Source of the DNA: CAWIOX01 sp963837775
Lineage (GTDB): Bacteria > Pseudomonadota > Gammaproteobacteria > Burkholderiales > Burkholderiaceae_D
Reading direction: 5' to 3'
NCBI GenBank assembly: GCA_963837775.1
Contig: CAWIOX010000027.1
Location: 62,001 to 126,000 of the forward strand
DNA: 64,000 nucleotides
Shown here one piece after another: positions 10,094 to 18,967 of this stretch (position 1 is its first letter; each line of letters opens with the position of its first letter). The notes beneath the pieces were generated by a model. That model did not search any database. It saw only the letters and a list, made by a program, of their open reading frames with translations, and had not been told where the DNA came from. The position numbers were made by a program, and so were the translations under genes.

Positions 10094-10155
10094 GAGGGAA
10101 GTAAGTAAAAAACGAAATCAGTAGGATAAAAGCGAAGTTGACGCGAACAGCCGCA

Positions 10156-10542
10156 TCACTTCGCGCTTGGGGGCGCTGGTGGTATCGGTTCGGCTGGCAC
10201 GTCTGCCGCTTGCTTGACGCCCTTTTTCTTGCGTCCCAGGTCGAACTCATGCACTGACCATTGCGCACCCCGGTTCTCATTGCTTTGCGCATCGCCTGGC
10301 ATTGCATTACCGGCCCCTTCATTCGGTTTCAGGTAATAGGTGCTTTTGCCAGACTGGACCTTGACTTCGGTTACCTTGCCTTTTTCACGTTTTTCAGTGA
10401 TTTTCTTTTCGCTATCCGGCTTGCGGATGGTAATGGCTGGGGCTTCGCCTTCTTCCAGCTTTTCCATCTTCGGAGGCTGTTGCGCAGCAGCAAGCAGCGG
10501 CATTGCACAACCCAAAATGAGCCAAATCGTCGATAGTCGCAT
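10156..10542 (-). CDS. DUF2782-family exported protein
   Basis: Small protein of about 128 residues. I chose ATG 10542 because it gives a normal signal peptide (MRLSTIWLILGCAMPLLAAAQ); an upstream ATG at 10593 would place 17 extra residues in front. The mature part is charged, with EGEAPAITIRKPDSEKKIT, then EVKVQSGKSTYYLKPN and a proline-rich end. Found between the LOG gene and thrB, as is common in Burkholderiales. No catalytic motif is visible and the function is unknown. Confidence 0.75.
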   Translation of the reverse strand: MRLSTIWLILGCAMPLLAAAQQPPKMEKLEEGEAPAITIRKPDSEKKITEKREKGKVTEVKVQSGKSTYYLKPNEGAGNAMPGDAQSNENRGAQWSVHEFDLGRKKKGVKQAADVPAEPIPPAPPSAK

Positions 10543-10657
10543 GATGATCAATGGTTGAACTGCGGTTAAAACGCAAAAAACAGGTTTATGCATGATTGTA
10601 GCAAACTGACCCCGCCTTCATAAGGCTTTCCATATAAAGGCGAGCGGCATTTCCAGG

Positions 10658-11395
10658 CTACAGATACAGCATCTTCTGCCGCTCCTCCTCGGATGGTTCA
10701 ATCTCGCGTGCTTCATAGTAGGCAAAAATCGCATCCACGATATTGCTCGGTTCGTCGATCAGCTGAATCAGGTCGAGGTCTTTTTCGTTAATCGCACCGG
10801 CGGCCAGCATCGTGTCGCGGAACCAGCCCAGCAGGCCGCGCCAGAACGTGGTGCCGACCAGGATGATCGGCATCCGGCGTGATTTTCCGGTCTGGATCAG
10901 GGTCAGCGCCTCGCTGAGCTCATCGAGCGTGCCGAAGCCGCCGGGAAACACCACATAGGCGTCGGCATATTTGACGAAAGCGACCTTGCGCGCAAAAAAA
11001 TGCCGGAAACTGATCGAGATGTTTTGCCACGAGTTGCTGGTTTGTTCATGCGGCAGCTCGATATTGAGGCCGATGGACGACGACTTGCCCTCGAAAGCGC
11101 CCTTGTTGGCGGCCTCCATGATGCCGGGACCGCCACCGGATATCACCGCAAAACCGGCATCCGACAGGCGCCGTGCGACATCGACGCATTGCAGATAGTA
11201 AGGATCTTCCGGCTTGAAGCGGGCCGAGCCGAAGATCGATACTGCCGGGCGCAGCTCGGACAGGCGTTCGGTGGACTCGATAAACTCTGCCATAATCGTA
11301 AGAATTTGCCAGGATTCACGCGCCTTCAGCGACGTGGCGCGATCCTGATCCGTAATCTGCCGCAAGCGCAGCACTCTTTTCCTGTTCTCTTCCAT
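10658..11395 (-). CDS. LOG-family protein (TIGR00730)
   Basis: Rossmann-fold protein of the Lonely Guy family (245 residues), whose characterised members release cytokinin-type bases from nucleotide monophosphates or hydrolyse AMP. The signatures SGGGPGIMEAANKGA and PGGFGTLDELSEA, which carry the catalytic Arg/Glu region and phosphate loop, are both present. I prefer ATG 11395 (MEENRKRV), with AAGG ten bases upstream; another ATG lies at 11401. Its start abuts the polA start on the other strand with no intergenic space. Physiological substrate not shown. Confidence 0.88.
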   Translation of the reverse strand: MEENRKRVLRLRQITDQDRATSLKARESWQILTIMAEFIESTERLSELRPAVSIFGSARFKPEDPYYLQCVDVARRLSDAGFAVISGGGPGIMEAANKGAFEGKSSSIGLNIELPHEQTSNSWQNISISFRHFFARKVAFVKYADAYVVFPGGFGTLDELSEALTLIQTGKSRRMPIILVGTTFWRGLLGWFRDTMLAAGAINEKDLDLIQLIDEPSNIVDAIFAYYEAREIEPSEEERQKMLYL

Positions 11396-14154
11396 ATGCA
11401 TAAAACCTTGTTGTTAGTCGATGGTTCCAGTTACCTGTATCGCGCCTTCCATGCGCTGCCGGATTTGCGCAATGCGGAAGGAGCGCCGACCGGCGCGATG
11501 TACGGCATGATCAATATGCTACGCCGTTTGCGTCATGATTACCCGGCAGCATACATGGCGTGCGTATTCGACGCCAAAGGCAAGACTTTCCGCGACGATC
11601 TGTATCCGGAATACAAGGCGCAGCGCGCCGCCGATGCCGGACGACCTGGTCCGGCAAATCGAACCGATACACGAAGCGGTGCGCGCGATGGGCTGGCCGA
11701 TCCTGATGATCGAAGGCATCGAAGCCGACGACGTGATCGGCACGCTGGCGGTGGAGGCGGTCAGGCACGGCATGGATACCGTGGTATCGACCGGCGACAA
11801 GGATCTGGCGCAACTGGTCAATGCGCATGTGACGCTGATCAACACGATGAGCAACGAAAAACTCGACCGCGACGGCGTCATCGCCAAGTTCGGCGTGCCG
11901 CCGGAACGCATCGTCGATTACCTGAGCCTGATCGGCGACACGGTCGACAACGTGCCGGGCGTATCCAAGGTCGGTCCGAAAACGGCAGTCAAGTGGCTCA
12001 GCCAGTACGACACGCTGGAAGGCGTGATGCAAAACGCCGACAACATCAAGGGTGTGGTCGGCGACAACCTGCGCCAGGCGCTGGACTGGTTGCCGCAGGC
12101 CAAGGTGCTGGTGACGGTCAAGACCGATTGCGATCTGTCGGCGCAGATGAAGAGCATCCCCGAATCGCTGCATCAATTGCCCGAAGACAAGGAGGCGATG
12201 CTGGCCTTCTTCACCCGTTACGGCTTCAAGAGCTGGTTGCGGGAACTGAGCAGCAGCCAGACTGCAGCGCCGCAGGCTGCCGCGCCCAACAACAGCCAGG
12301 TGCAGGCCGGCTTGTTCAATACGCGACGATGTGGCTGCGGCGCCCGCCGAGAAGCATTACGAAACGGTGCTGACCGAAGCCGATCTGGAGCGCTGGCTGG
12401 CGACGATTTCGGCCGCACCGCTGACCTCGGTCGATACCGAAACCACCTCGCTGGAACCGATGCATGCGCAACTGGTCGGCATTTCGCTGTGCTGCGTGGC
12501 GGGCACCGCGGCCTACATCCCGCTCGCGCACCGCTATCAGGATGCGCCGCCACAACTGTCGACCGAATTCGTGCTGTCCCGGCTGAAACCGTGGCTGGAA
12601 GACGCCGGCCAGAAAAAAGTCGGCCAGAACCTGAAATACGACAGCCATGTGTTCGCCAATCACGGCGTGACGCTGCGCGGCATCCTGCACGACACGCTGC
12701 TGGAATCGTATGTGTTCGAGTCGCACAAGAGCCACGACATGGACAGCCTGGCGCTGCGCCACCTGAACCACAAGACCATCACCTTCGCCGACGTGTGCGG
12801 CAAGGGCGCGTCGCAGATCTGCTTCGACCAGGTCGAGATCCAGCTTGCGACCGACTACGCGGCCGAAGATGCCGACATCACGCTGCAACTGCATCAGGTG
12901 ATGTGGCCGGAAGTCGCAGCCGACGCCGGCCTGACTTTCATCTATGAAAAAATCGAGCTGCCGACTGCGGTCACGCTGCAAAAGATCGAGCGCAACGGCG
13001 TGCTGATCGATGCCGAACTGCTGGGCAAGCAATCGAACGAACTCGGCAAGCGGATGCTGGAACTGGAACAGAAAGCCTATGAAATGGCCGGCCAGCCGTT
13101 CAACCTGAACTCGCCGAAGCAGCTGGGCGAAATCTTCTTCGACAAGCTGCAATTGCCGGTGATCAAGAAAACCCCGTCCGGCGCGCCGTCGACCGACGAG
13201 GAAGTGCTGCAGAAGCTGGCCGAGGATTACCCGCTGCCGAAAGTGCTGCTCGAATACCGCGGCATCGCGAAGCTGAAATCGACCTACACCGACAAGCTGC
13301 CGAAGATGGTCAATCCGGCTACCGGCCGCGTCCATACCAACTACGCGCAAGCGGTCGCGGTCACCGGCCGGCTGGCCTCGAACGACCCGAACCTGCAAAA
13401 CATCCCGATCCGCAGCGCCGAAGGGCGCCGCATCCGCGAAGCCTTCATTGCGCCGCCGGGCAGCGTGATCGTCTCGGCCGACTATTCGCAGATCGAGTTG
13501 CGCATCATGGCGCACATCTCCGGCGACGAGAGCCTGCTGCGCGCGTTTGCCGCAGGGGAAGACATCCACCGCGCCACCGCGGCCGAGATTTTCGGCAGCG
13601 CACCGCAAGACGTCACCAGCGAACAGCGGCGCTACGCGAAGGTCATCAACTTCGGCCTGATCTACGGCATGAGCGCGTTCGGTCTGGCCGGCAACCTCGG
13701 CATCGAGCGCGCCGCCGCGCAGAGCTATATCGACAAATACTTCAGCCGTTATCCGGGCGTCGCGCACTACATGGCCGACACCCGCGCGCAGGCCAAGGCG
13801 CGCGGCTATGTCGAAACCGTGTTCGGCCGCCGCCTGTGGCTGGCCGAGATCAACTCGCCCAACGGCCCGCGCCGCCAGGGCGCCGAACGGGCGGCGATCA
13901 ACGCGCCGATGCAGGGCACCGCCGCCGACCTGATCAAGCTGGCGATGGTCGCGGTGCAGGACTGGCTGGAAAACGACAAGATGCAATCGAAGATGATCAT
14001 GCAGGTGCACGATGAACTGGTGCTGGAAGTGCCCGAGGCCGAACTGGCGATCGTGCGCGAAAAATTGCCCGCCATCATGGCCGGCGTCGCCGCGCTGAAG
14101 GTGCCTTTGATCGCCGAAGTCGGCGTCGGCCAGAACTGGGACCAGGCGCATTGA
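11396..14154 (+). CDS. polA: DNA polymerase I (two frameshifts)
   Basis: Replication and repair polymerase, about 918 residues after repair. The start MHKTLLLVDGSSYLYRAF is the family's canonical N-terminus. Domains in order: 5'-3' exonuclease, 3'-5' exonuclease with an intact DTETTSLEPM motif, so proofreading is expected, and polymerase with motif A SADYSQIELRI, motif B RYAKVINFGLIYGMS and motif C QVHDELVLEV. Two one-base insertions break the frame, at about 11624-11628 (before PPMPDDL) and near 12320 (before DDVAAAPAEKHYE). Conservation continues in the new frame after each, so they look like sequence errors in an important gene. No clear ribosome site precedes the start. Confidence 0.95.
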
Positions 14155-14253
14155 TCGTTGCTGATTGCCCGTCATCCGCATAAAAGCGCAAGAATCGGAG
14201 TGTGCCGGCGCCCGGCCTGCAACACAATGCAATAAACAGCACTAGAGGCAAGC

Positions 14254-15142
14254 ATGGACATCGCAAGTATTTTCCGTTTGATCGCACTGGCCGCCATCTG
14301 GGGCGGTTCCTTCCTGTTCATGCGCATCGGCGCGCCGGTGTTCGGGCCGGGCGTGATGATCGAGCTGCGGGTCGGTCTGGCCGCAGTATTCCTGTGGCTG
14401 GTGTGCCGTTTCCTCGGGACGGCAGACGCGGCTGCGGCAACAGTGGCGCCACTTCCTGATCATCGGCCTGCTCAACTCGGCGCTGCCTTTCATGCTGTTT
14501 GCGTATGCGGCGCAGACCCTGAGCGCATCGCTGCTGTCGATCCTGAATTCGGCCGCGCCGATCTATGGCGCGCTCATCGCCGCCGTCTGGCTGCGCCAGC
14601 CGGTGACCCGCTCGGCCGCAGCCGGCTTGCTGCTGGGCGTGGCCGGGGTCGCGACCCTGGTGGCCGGCAGCGTGATGCTGAAAGGCGATGACTGGTGGTG
14701 GGCGATCGCAGCCGGCCTGGCCGCGCCGTTTTGCTACGGTCTGGCCAGCGTCTACACCAAACAGTCATCGACCGCAGTCGATCCGACCGACAACGCGCAC
14801 GGCAGCATGTGGGCCGCTGCGATCCTGGTATTGCCGTTTGCGCTGCTGCAGCCGATCAGGCAAACCCCGACGCCGTCCGACTGGATCGCGGTCACGGCAT
14901 TGGCGATCGTCTGCACCGGCGCCGCTTACCTGCTGTTTTTCAAACTGATCAAGGACGTCGGCGCGATGCGCGCGCTGTCGGTGACCTTCCTGATCCCGGT
15001 GTTCGGCGTGCTGTGGGGCGCGCTATTCCTGGGCGAAACGGTGGGCTGGAGCAAGCTGTTCGGCGGCGCGCTGGTGCTGTGCGGCACCGCGCTGGCGAAT
15101 GGCGTGATCAGCCTGGAGCGCAAGGTCGCGGCAGAGGGCTAA
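14254..15142 (+). CDS. DMT-superfamily EamA transporter (frameshifted)
   Basis: Inner-membrane drug/metabolite exporter with two EamA repeats and about ten membrane spans, roughly 295 residues. Start ATG 14254 follows AGAGGCAAGC. The first repeat begins with AAIWGGSFLFMRIGAP. One extra G in the run 14416-14418 shifts the frame; after repair the protein continues RLRQQWRHFLIIGLLNSALP and the second EamA repeat ends FGVLWGALFLGETVG. Substrate cannot be told from sequence. Follows polA in the same direction with a 100-nt gap. Confidence 0.85.
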
Positions 15143-15173
15143 ATCGGTGCGATCACGGTGTTTTGCGGTGTTA

Positions 15174-15809
15174 TTACCGCTCTTTGGGGTTGAATTTAAA
15201 ACGGCAAATATTACCGCCCTTGGCCATGCATTCCTGATGATCGACCGTGCTATCGGTAAAGGCCGATAAGAGTGCCAAATCAAACTGGCATATGTTCGGG
15301 TTCTTCAATGCGAGGGTATGGAACACGCAATTATCCGCCTCGATCACTTCCGCCTTATCGCCGTCATTGCTGCGCGCATCGTATCCAAGCTGCTCCATGA
15401 TCTCGGACAGCTTTTGTATTTTTTCGCCCCGACTCACCAGTTCAGGATGTTGCGCACGCAACTGTTTCCCGACTTGTGCCCCCATTTTGCTCAGGCGTTC
15501 GCCCAAGCCGTCAGCCCCGGCTTCCTGCTCAACAGATTCGACCAATAATTGCGCGAACCAGGCGTAATGACGCGGAAAGCATTCATTGCCCTTATCGGTC
15601 AGCACATAGAGCTGTTCCGGCCGCCCTCCGGAAGCACGGGTTAGCCCTTTTTTCAGCAGCCCGTCATTTTCCAGTGCCGCCAAATGCTGCCGCACCGCGT
15701 TGCGCGTGATCGCAAGCTGCGCCGATAACTCGTCAGCGGTCATTCCCGCTTTATTTTTCAGCAACTGCCGCAGCAATTCCTTCTGCCGCATTCCCAATAT
15801 CTCAAGCAT
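15174..15809 (-). CDS. Cysteine-rich HTH regulator, SufR/COG2345-like
   Basis: Transcriptional regulator of 211 residues. An N-terminal winged helix (residues about 5-75) contains LAITRNAVRQHLAALENDG and a wing GGRPEQLYVLTDKG. The C-terminal half carries four cysteines at about 161, 174, 194 and 202 (C-x12-C-x19-C-x7-C), which in SufR-type regulators bind an iron-sulfur cluster; the spacing differs from cyanobacterial SufR. The start at 15809 has a strong AAGGAGGACGT site. It is divergent from the ferritin-like/cytochrome c genes across a 200-bp promoter region with a long dyad, so those genes are the likely targets. Cluster binding is an inference. Confidence 0.82.
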   Translation of the reverse strand: MLEILGMRQKELLRQLLKNKAGMTADELSAQLAITRNAVRQHLAALENDGLLKKGLTRASGGRPEQLYVLTDKGNECFPRHYAWFAQLLVESVEQEAGADGLGERLSKMGAQVGKQLRAQHPELVSRGEKIQKLSEIMEQLGYDARSNDGDKAEVIEADNCVFHTLALKNPNICQFDLALLSAFTDSTVDHQECMAKGGNICRFKFNPKER

Positions 15810-15889
15810 ACGTCCTCCTTATGGACAAAAGCCGCATCGTCCTGACAACAGGCTGGTGCATTTCTGCCCTATTTTATATCATCGCAAAC

Positions 15890-15934
15890 AATAAAACACT
15901 TAAAACATATTTAACTGTACAAAGTGTCTTTATT
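15890..15934. promoter_or_regulatory. Long dyad in divergent promoter region (candidate operator)
   Basis: Left arm AATAAAACACTT (15890-15901) and right arm AAGTGTCTTTATT (15922-15934) are inverted complements apart from one extra base, with a 20-base A/T-rich spacer. It sits between the cysteine-rich regulator and the ferritin-like gene, a natural position for autoregulation and control of the divergent genes. Confidence 0.45.
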
Positions 15935-16009
15935 GATCTAATCTGACAACTCACCCGCCAATCGAAATCGATTTGTCTACCCGGCGGGGACAAACTCATG
16001 GAGCGAAAA

Positions 16010-16594
16010 ATGGCCAACAATCTATTGGAACAACAAAACTCACGCCGCTCATTCCTGCGCGGAACCAGCGTCGCGATGCTGTCGACCGGCGCGGTATTGC
16101 TGCTGGCAGGACAAGAAGCGGGCGCCGCGGGCAGCCCGAAAGATCATGCCAACGACGTCGGCATTCTTAACGTGGCGCTGGGCCTGGAGCATCAGGGTAT
16201 CAATGCATACACGCTGGGCGCCCAAAGCGGCTTGTTGCAAAAGCCGGTACTCGATATTGCGTTGAAATTTCAAGATGATCACAAAATCCATCGCGATCTG
16301 CTGATCAGCACCATCGTCAAACTCGGCGGCAAGGCAGTCGAGGCAAAATCGCTCGATGCGTACGCGCAGGCACTCAATGCCGCCCAGCTCAAGAACCAGG
16401 AAGATGTGCTGAAGCTGGCGCTGTCTCTTGAATTGGGTGCGAGCAATGCCTATCTCGGCGTGATACCGTCCTTCAAGGATCATGCGTTCGCCAAAGTGGC
16501 CGCCAGACTGGCCGCAGACGAAGTCGCGCACTGGGCCATTCTCAACAATGCGCTCGGCATGCCGCTGCCGAAAGCGATGATGTTTGGCGCTTAA
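16010..16594 (+). CDS. Tat-exported ferritin-like domain protein
   Basis: Periplasmic four-helix protein of 194 residues. Start ATG 16010 has GGAG at correct spacing; an upstream ATG at 15998 is less well placed. The N-terminus carries a twin-arginine signal (SRRSFLRGTS) and a hydrophobic stretch. The mature part shows the di-iron ligand pattern: Glu in GLEHQGINAY, a D-x-x-H type pair in FQDDHKIHRD, Glu in SLELGASNAY, and ExxxH in AADEVAHWAIL. It is unlike ferritin storage proteins in being exported. Followed after an intrinsic terminator by a cytochrome c gene. A redox or oxidant-scavenging role is possible but not shown. Confidence 0.83.
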   Translation: MANNLLEQQNSRRSFLRGTSVAMLSTGAVLLLAGQEAGAAGSPKDHANDVGILNVALGLEHQGINAYTLGAQSGLLQKPVLDIALKFQDDHKIHRDLLISTIVKLGGKAVEAKSLDAYAQALNAAQLKNQEDVLKLALSLELGASNAYLGVIPSFKDHAFAKVAARLAADEVAHWAILNNALGMPLPKAMMFGA

Positions 16595-16601
16595 TAAATA
16601 T

Positions 16602-16640
16602 TGACCGGCTGAAATAATGCTTTTCAACCGGTCATTTTTT
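16602..16640 (+). terminator. Intrinsic terminator after the ferritin-like gene
   Basis: Stem TGACCGGCTGAAA / TTTTCAACCGGTCA with one mismatch, followed by six T at 16635-16640. It lies between the ferritin-like gene and the cytochrome gene and would at least attenuate read-through. Confidence 0.75.
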
Positions 16641-16654
16641 AAAAAACACAGATC

Positions 16655-17023
16655 ATGAAAACCATTTTCTGCCTGTTCGCGGTTGCCGCCTGTGTGAGCA
16701 GCCCGTTCGCCTGCGCCGGCGGCGATGCGATGAATGGAAAACTGCTGTACGCGTCGCGCTGCGTCGCCTGCCATTCAATCGATGTGAATCTGGCCGGCCC
16801 CGCGCATCGGGGCGTGTTCGGGCGAAAAGCCGGAAGCGTCATCGATTTTGACTACAGTCCGGCGCTGAAGAAATCCAGGGTGATTTGGAATGAAAAAACC
16901 CTGGACAAGTGGCTGGCGAATCCTGAAAAGCTCATACCGGGGCAAAAAATGGGATATTCGGTATCCGATGCCAAGGAGCGCGAAGACTTGATTGCCTATT
17001 TAAAGAGCCAAACCAAGCGCTGA
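16655..17023 (+). CDS. Monohaem class I cytochrome c
   Basis: Exported electron carrier of 122 residues. A signal peptide (MKTIFCLFAVAACVSSPFACA) precedes a single haem site CVACH at about residues 36-40. The distal Met ligand is expected at IPGQKMGYS. Helices around GVFGRKAGSV and LDKWLANPEKLIPG match the mitochondrial/c2-type fold. It follows the ferritin-like gene and is the only electron carrier nearby, so the two may be functional partners. No clear ribosome site is seen. Confidence 0.9.
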   Translation: MKTIFCLFAVAACVSSPFACAGGDAMNGKLLYASRCVACHSIDVNLAGPAHRGVFGRKAGSVIDFDYSPALKKSRVIWNEKTLDKWLANPEKLIPGQKMGYSVSDAKEREDLIAYLKSQTKR

Positions 17024-17170
17024 CAGATCAGCTGATCGCGCTGGTCCAGTCGTCCGCTGGACCGTTCAGATCATCCTTACGCCCGACAGGCTCCCGGCAG
17101 GATCTAGGCCTGATGTTGCGCCATGCGGCTGCGCATTCCGATTTGCAGAAAAGCCCGGCGCGTGCTCTAA

Positions 17171-17187
17171 TTGCAACATTGTTGCAA
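17171..17187. promoter_or_regulatory. Perfect 17-bp palindrome upstream of the ZIP gene
   Basis: TTGCAACATTGTTGCAA has two perfect 8-base arms around a central T. It ends 14 bases before the predicted start of the metal transporter, so it is a good candidate operator for a metal-responsive or other dimeric repressor. The regulator is not identified. Confidence 0.5.
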
Positions 17188-17201
17188 AATCGAGGCTCAA
17201 A

Positions 17202-17984
17202 ATTAACTCCACTCTCATTTCCATCCTGCTGGCCACCACCATTGCCGGCGTCTTCAGCATCGTCGCAGCCGCGATTTTCTCGTTTACGCTGCTGTCGAAG
17301 ATCGTCGAAAAAATGGTCAGCTTCTCGGTCGGCATCCTGCTCTCGACCTCGTTGCTGCATGCGCTGCCGGAAGCGTTCGAGTCGCAGGCCGATACCCACA
17401 CCCTGTTCGCGCTGCTGCTGGGCGGGCTGCTGTCGTTCTTCTTGCTGGAAAAATTCGCGATTCTGCGCCATTCGCACCACCACGAAGGCGATGGCCACGG
17501 CCATCACCACGGCCATGACGTCGACGAGGCGGGCAAGGCCGGCTGGATGATCCTGGTCGGCGACGGCCTGCACAACTTCACCGACGGCATCCTGATCGCC
17601 GCCGCCTTCCTGGCCAATCCCAAGCTCGGCATCATCACCGGCCTGGCCATCATCGCACACGAAATCCCGCAGGAAATCGGCGACTTCATCGTGCTGCTCA
17701 ATGCCGGCTTCACGCGTACCCGCGCCTTCGTCTACAACCTGATCTGCAGCCTGCTGGCGGTGGTCGGCGGCCTGCTCGGCTATTACACGCTGGAACAGGC
17801 ATCCGACTGGATCCCGTATGTGCTGGTATTCGCGTCATCCGGCTTCATCTACATCGCAGTCAGCGACCTGATGCCGCAAATGCAGCGCCGCGCCACGCTG
17901 CGCGAAACCATCCCGCAAATCGTGCTGATCGCACTCGGCGTCGCGCTGGTCTACCTGCTCACCAAAAACGGCCATGGTCATTGA
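17202..17984 (+). CDS. ZIP-family metal transporter (unusual start codon)
   Basis: Inner-membrane divalent metal permease of about 260 residues with around eight spans. The histidine-rich cytoplasmic loop HSHHHEGDGHGHHHGH and the transport helices GDGLHNFTDGILIAAAF and IIAHEIPQEIGDFIVL are diagnostic. No in-frame ATG precedes the conserved N-terminal span (NSTLISILLATTIAG); the best start is an ATT at 17202, six bases after GAGG. The next ATG (17313) would delete the first span. A 17-bp palindrome lies just upstream. Zinc is the likely substrate by family, with iron or manganese possible. Convergent with sseA. Confidence 0.87.
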   Translation: MNSTLISILLATTIAGVFSIVAAAIFSFTLLSKIVEKMVSFSVGILLSTSLLHALPEAFESQADTHTLFALLLGGLLSFFLLEKFAILRHSHHHEGDGHGHHHGHDVDEAGKAGWMILVGDGLHNFTDGILIAAAFLANPKLGIITGLAIIAHEIPQEIGDFIVLLNAGFTRTRAFVYNLICSLLAVVGGLLGYYTLEQASDWIPYVLVFASSGFIYIAVSDLMPQMQRRATLRETIPQIVLIALGVALVYLLTKNGHGH

Positions 17985-17991
17985 TGATTGA

Positions 17992-18065
17992 TGGGGTATA
18001 GGCAAAAACACCCACTCTGCCGCATATAAACAAAGGCTGTTTAAAAATACCCCACCCGGTATATT
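17992..18065 (-). repeat. Interspersed ~75-bp intergenic element, copy 1 (inverted)
   Basis: On the minus strand it reads ATATACCGGG, GTATTTTTAAA, TTTATATGCGGCAGAG, GTGTTTTTGCC, TATACCCC, the shared layout of a family with seven copies here. It fills the gap between the convergent ZIP and sseA genes. Confidence 0.6.
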
Positions 18066-18929
18066 TCAGCTGCCGGTAGCCACCGGACGTGCCGGATCGG
18101 CGCACCATTCGCTCCAGGAACCCGGATACAGCGCGGCGCCGGACAGGCCGGCGATCTCCATCGCGAGCAGGTTATGGCAGGCGGTGACGCCGGAGCCGCA
18201 TTGGGACACCGTCGCTTGCGGCGCACCGATCAGCGCGCCGAACTCGGCCCGCAACTGCGCAGCCGGCTTGAAGCAGCCGTCGGCTTGCAGGTTGTCCCTG
18301 AAGAAGCGGTTCTTTGCGCCCGGGATATGGCCGCCGACCGCGTCCAGCGTTTCATTTTCGCCGCGGAAACGGTCCGCTGCGCGCGCATCGAGCACCGTGC
18401 GTGCAGGATTTTCCAGGTTGGCCAGCAGCTCGGCGGCGCTGACGGTGCCGACGATCGGTGCGCGCTCCTTGATGGTGCCGCGCCGGATCGCCGCATGTTC
18501 GCGCGACAGCGGCACTTCATGCAGCAGCACCCAGGCCGGCAAGCCGCCGTCGAGCACCGCGACCGCCTCGTGGCCGACCCAGCGCAGCATCCACCACAGG
18601 CGCGCGGCGAACATCCCGCCCTGCGCGTCATAGGCGATGACCTGGGTGCTGTCGTTGATGCCCCAGTCGCGCAGCGTATCGATGAACACGTCGCGCTGCG
18701 GCAGCGGATGGCGGCCGCGGAATTCGCCGTCGGGGCCGATTTTCGGCCCCGACAGATCGTTATCGAGGTGGGCGAACTGCGCATGCGGAATGTGGCCGGC
18801 ATCAAATGCGCTTTGTCCGGCTCCCGGATGAGCGAGGTCGTGGCGGCAATCGAGGATGACCCAGTCGGGCGTGGCCAGATTCTGCGTCAGTTCGGCGGCG
18901 GAGATCAGGGTGGTGTATGGCTTGGACAT
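18066..18929 (-). CDS. sseA: 3-mercaptopyruvate sulfurtransferase
   Basis: Two-domain rhodanese-type enzyme of 287 residues that transfers sulfur from 3-mercaptopyruvate or thiosulfate to thiol acceptors. The start has a strong AAGGAGCCTGCC site. The first, inactive rhodanese domain covers about residues 1-140 and the second about 160-287, with the catalytic loop CGSGVTAC; CGSGVTA is the mercaptopyruvate-type signature rather than CRKGVT of thiosulfate sulfurtransferases. Lies 38 nt downstream of an EamA transporter on the same strand. Confidence 0.92.
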   Translation of the reverse strand: MSKPYTTLISAAELTQNLATPDWVILDCRHDLAHPGAGQSAFDAGHIPHAQFAHLDNDLSGPKIGPDGEFRGRHPLPQRDVFIDTLRDWGINDSTQVIAYDAQGGMFAARLWWMLRWVGHEAVAVLDGGLPAWVLLHEVPLSREHAAIRRGTIKERAPIVGTVSAAELLANLENPARTVLDARAADRFRGENETLDAVGGHIPGAKNRFFRDNLQADGCFKPAAQLRAEFGALIGAPQATVSQCGSGVTACHNLLAMEIAGLSGAALYPGSWSEWCADPARPVATGS

Positions 18930-18967
18930 GGCAGGCTCCTTGAGTGTCAGGCTTAATAGCGAAGATA

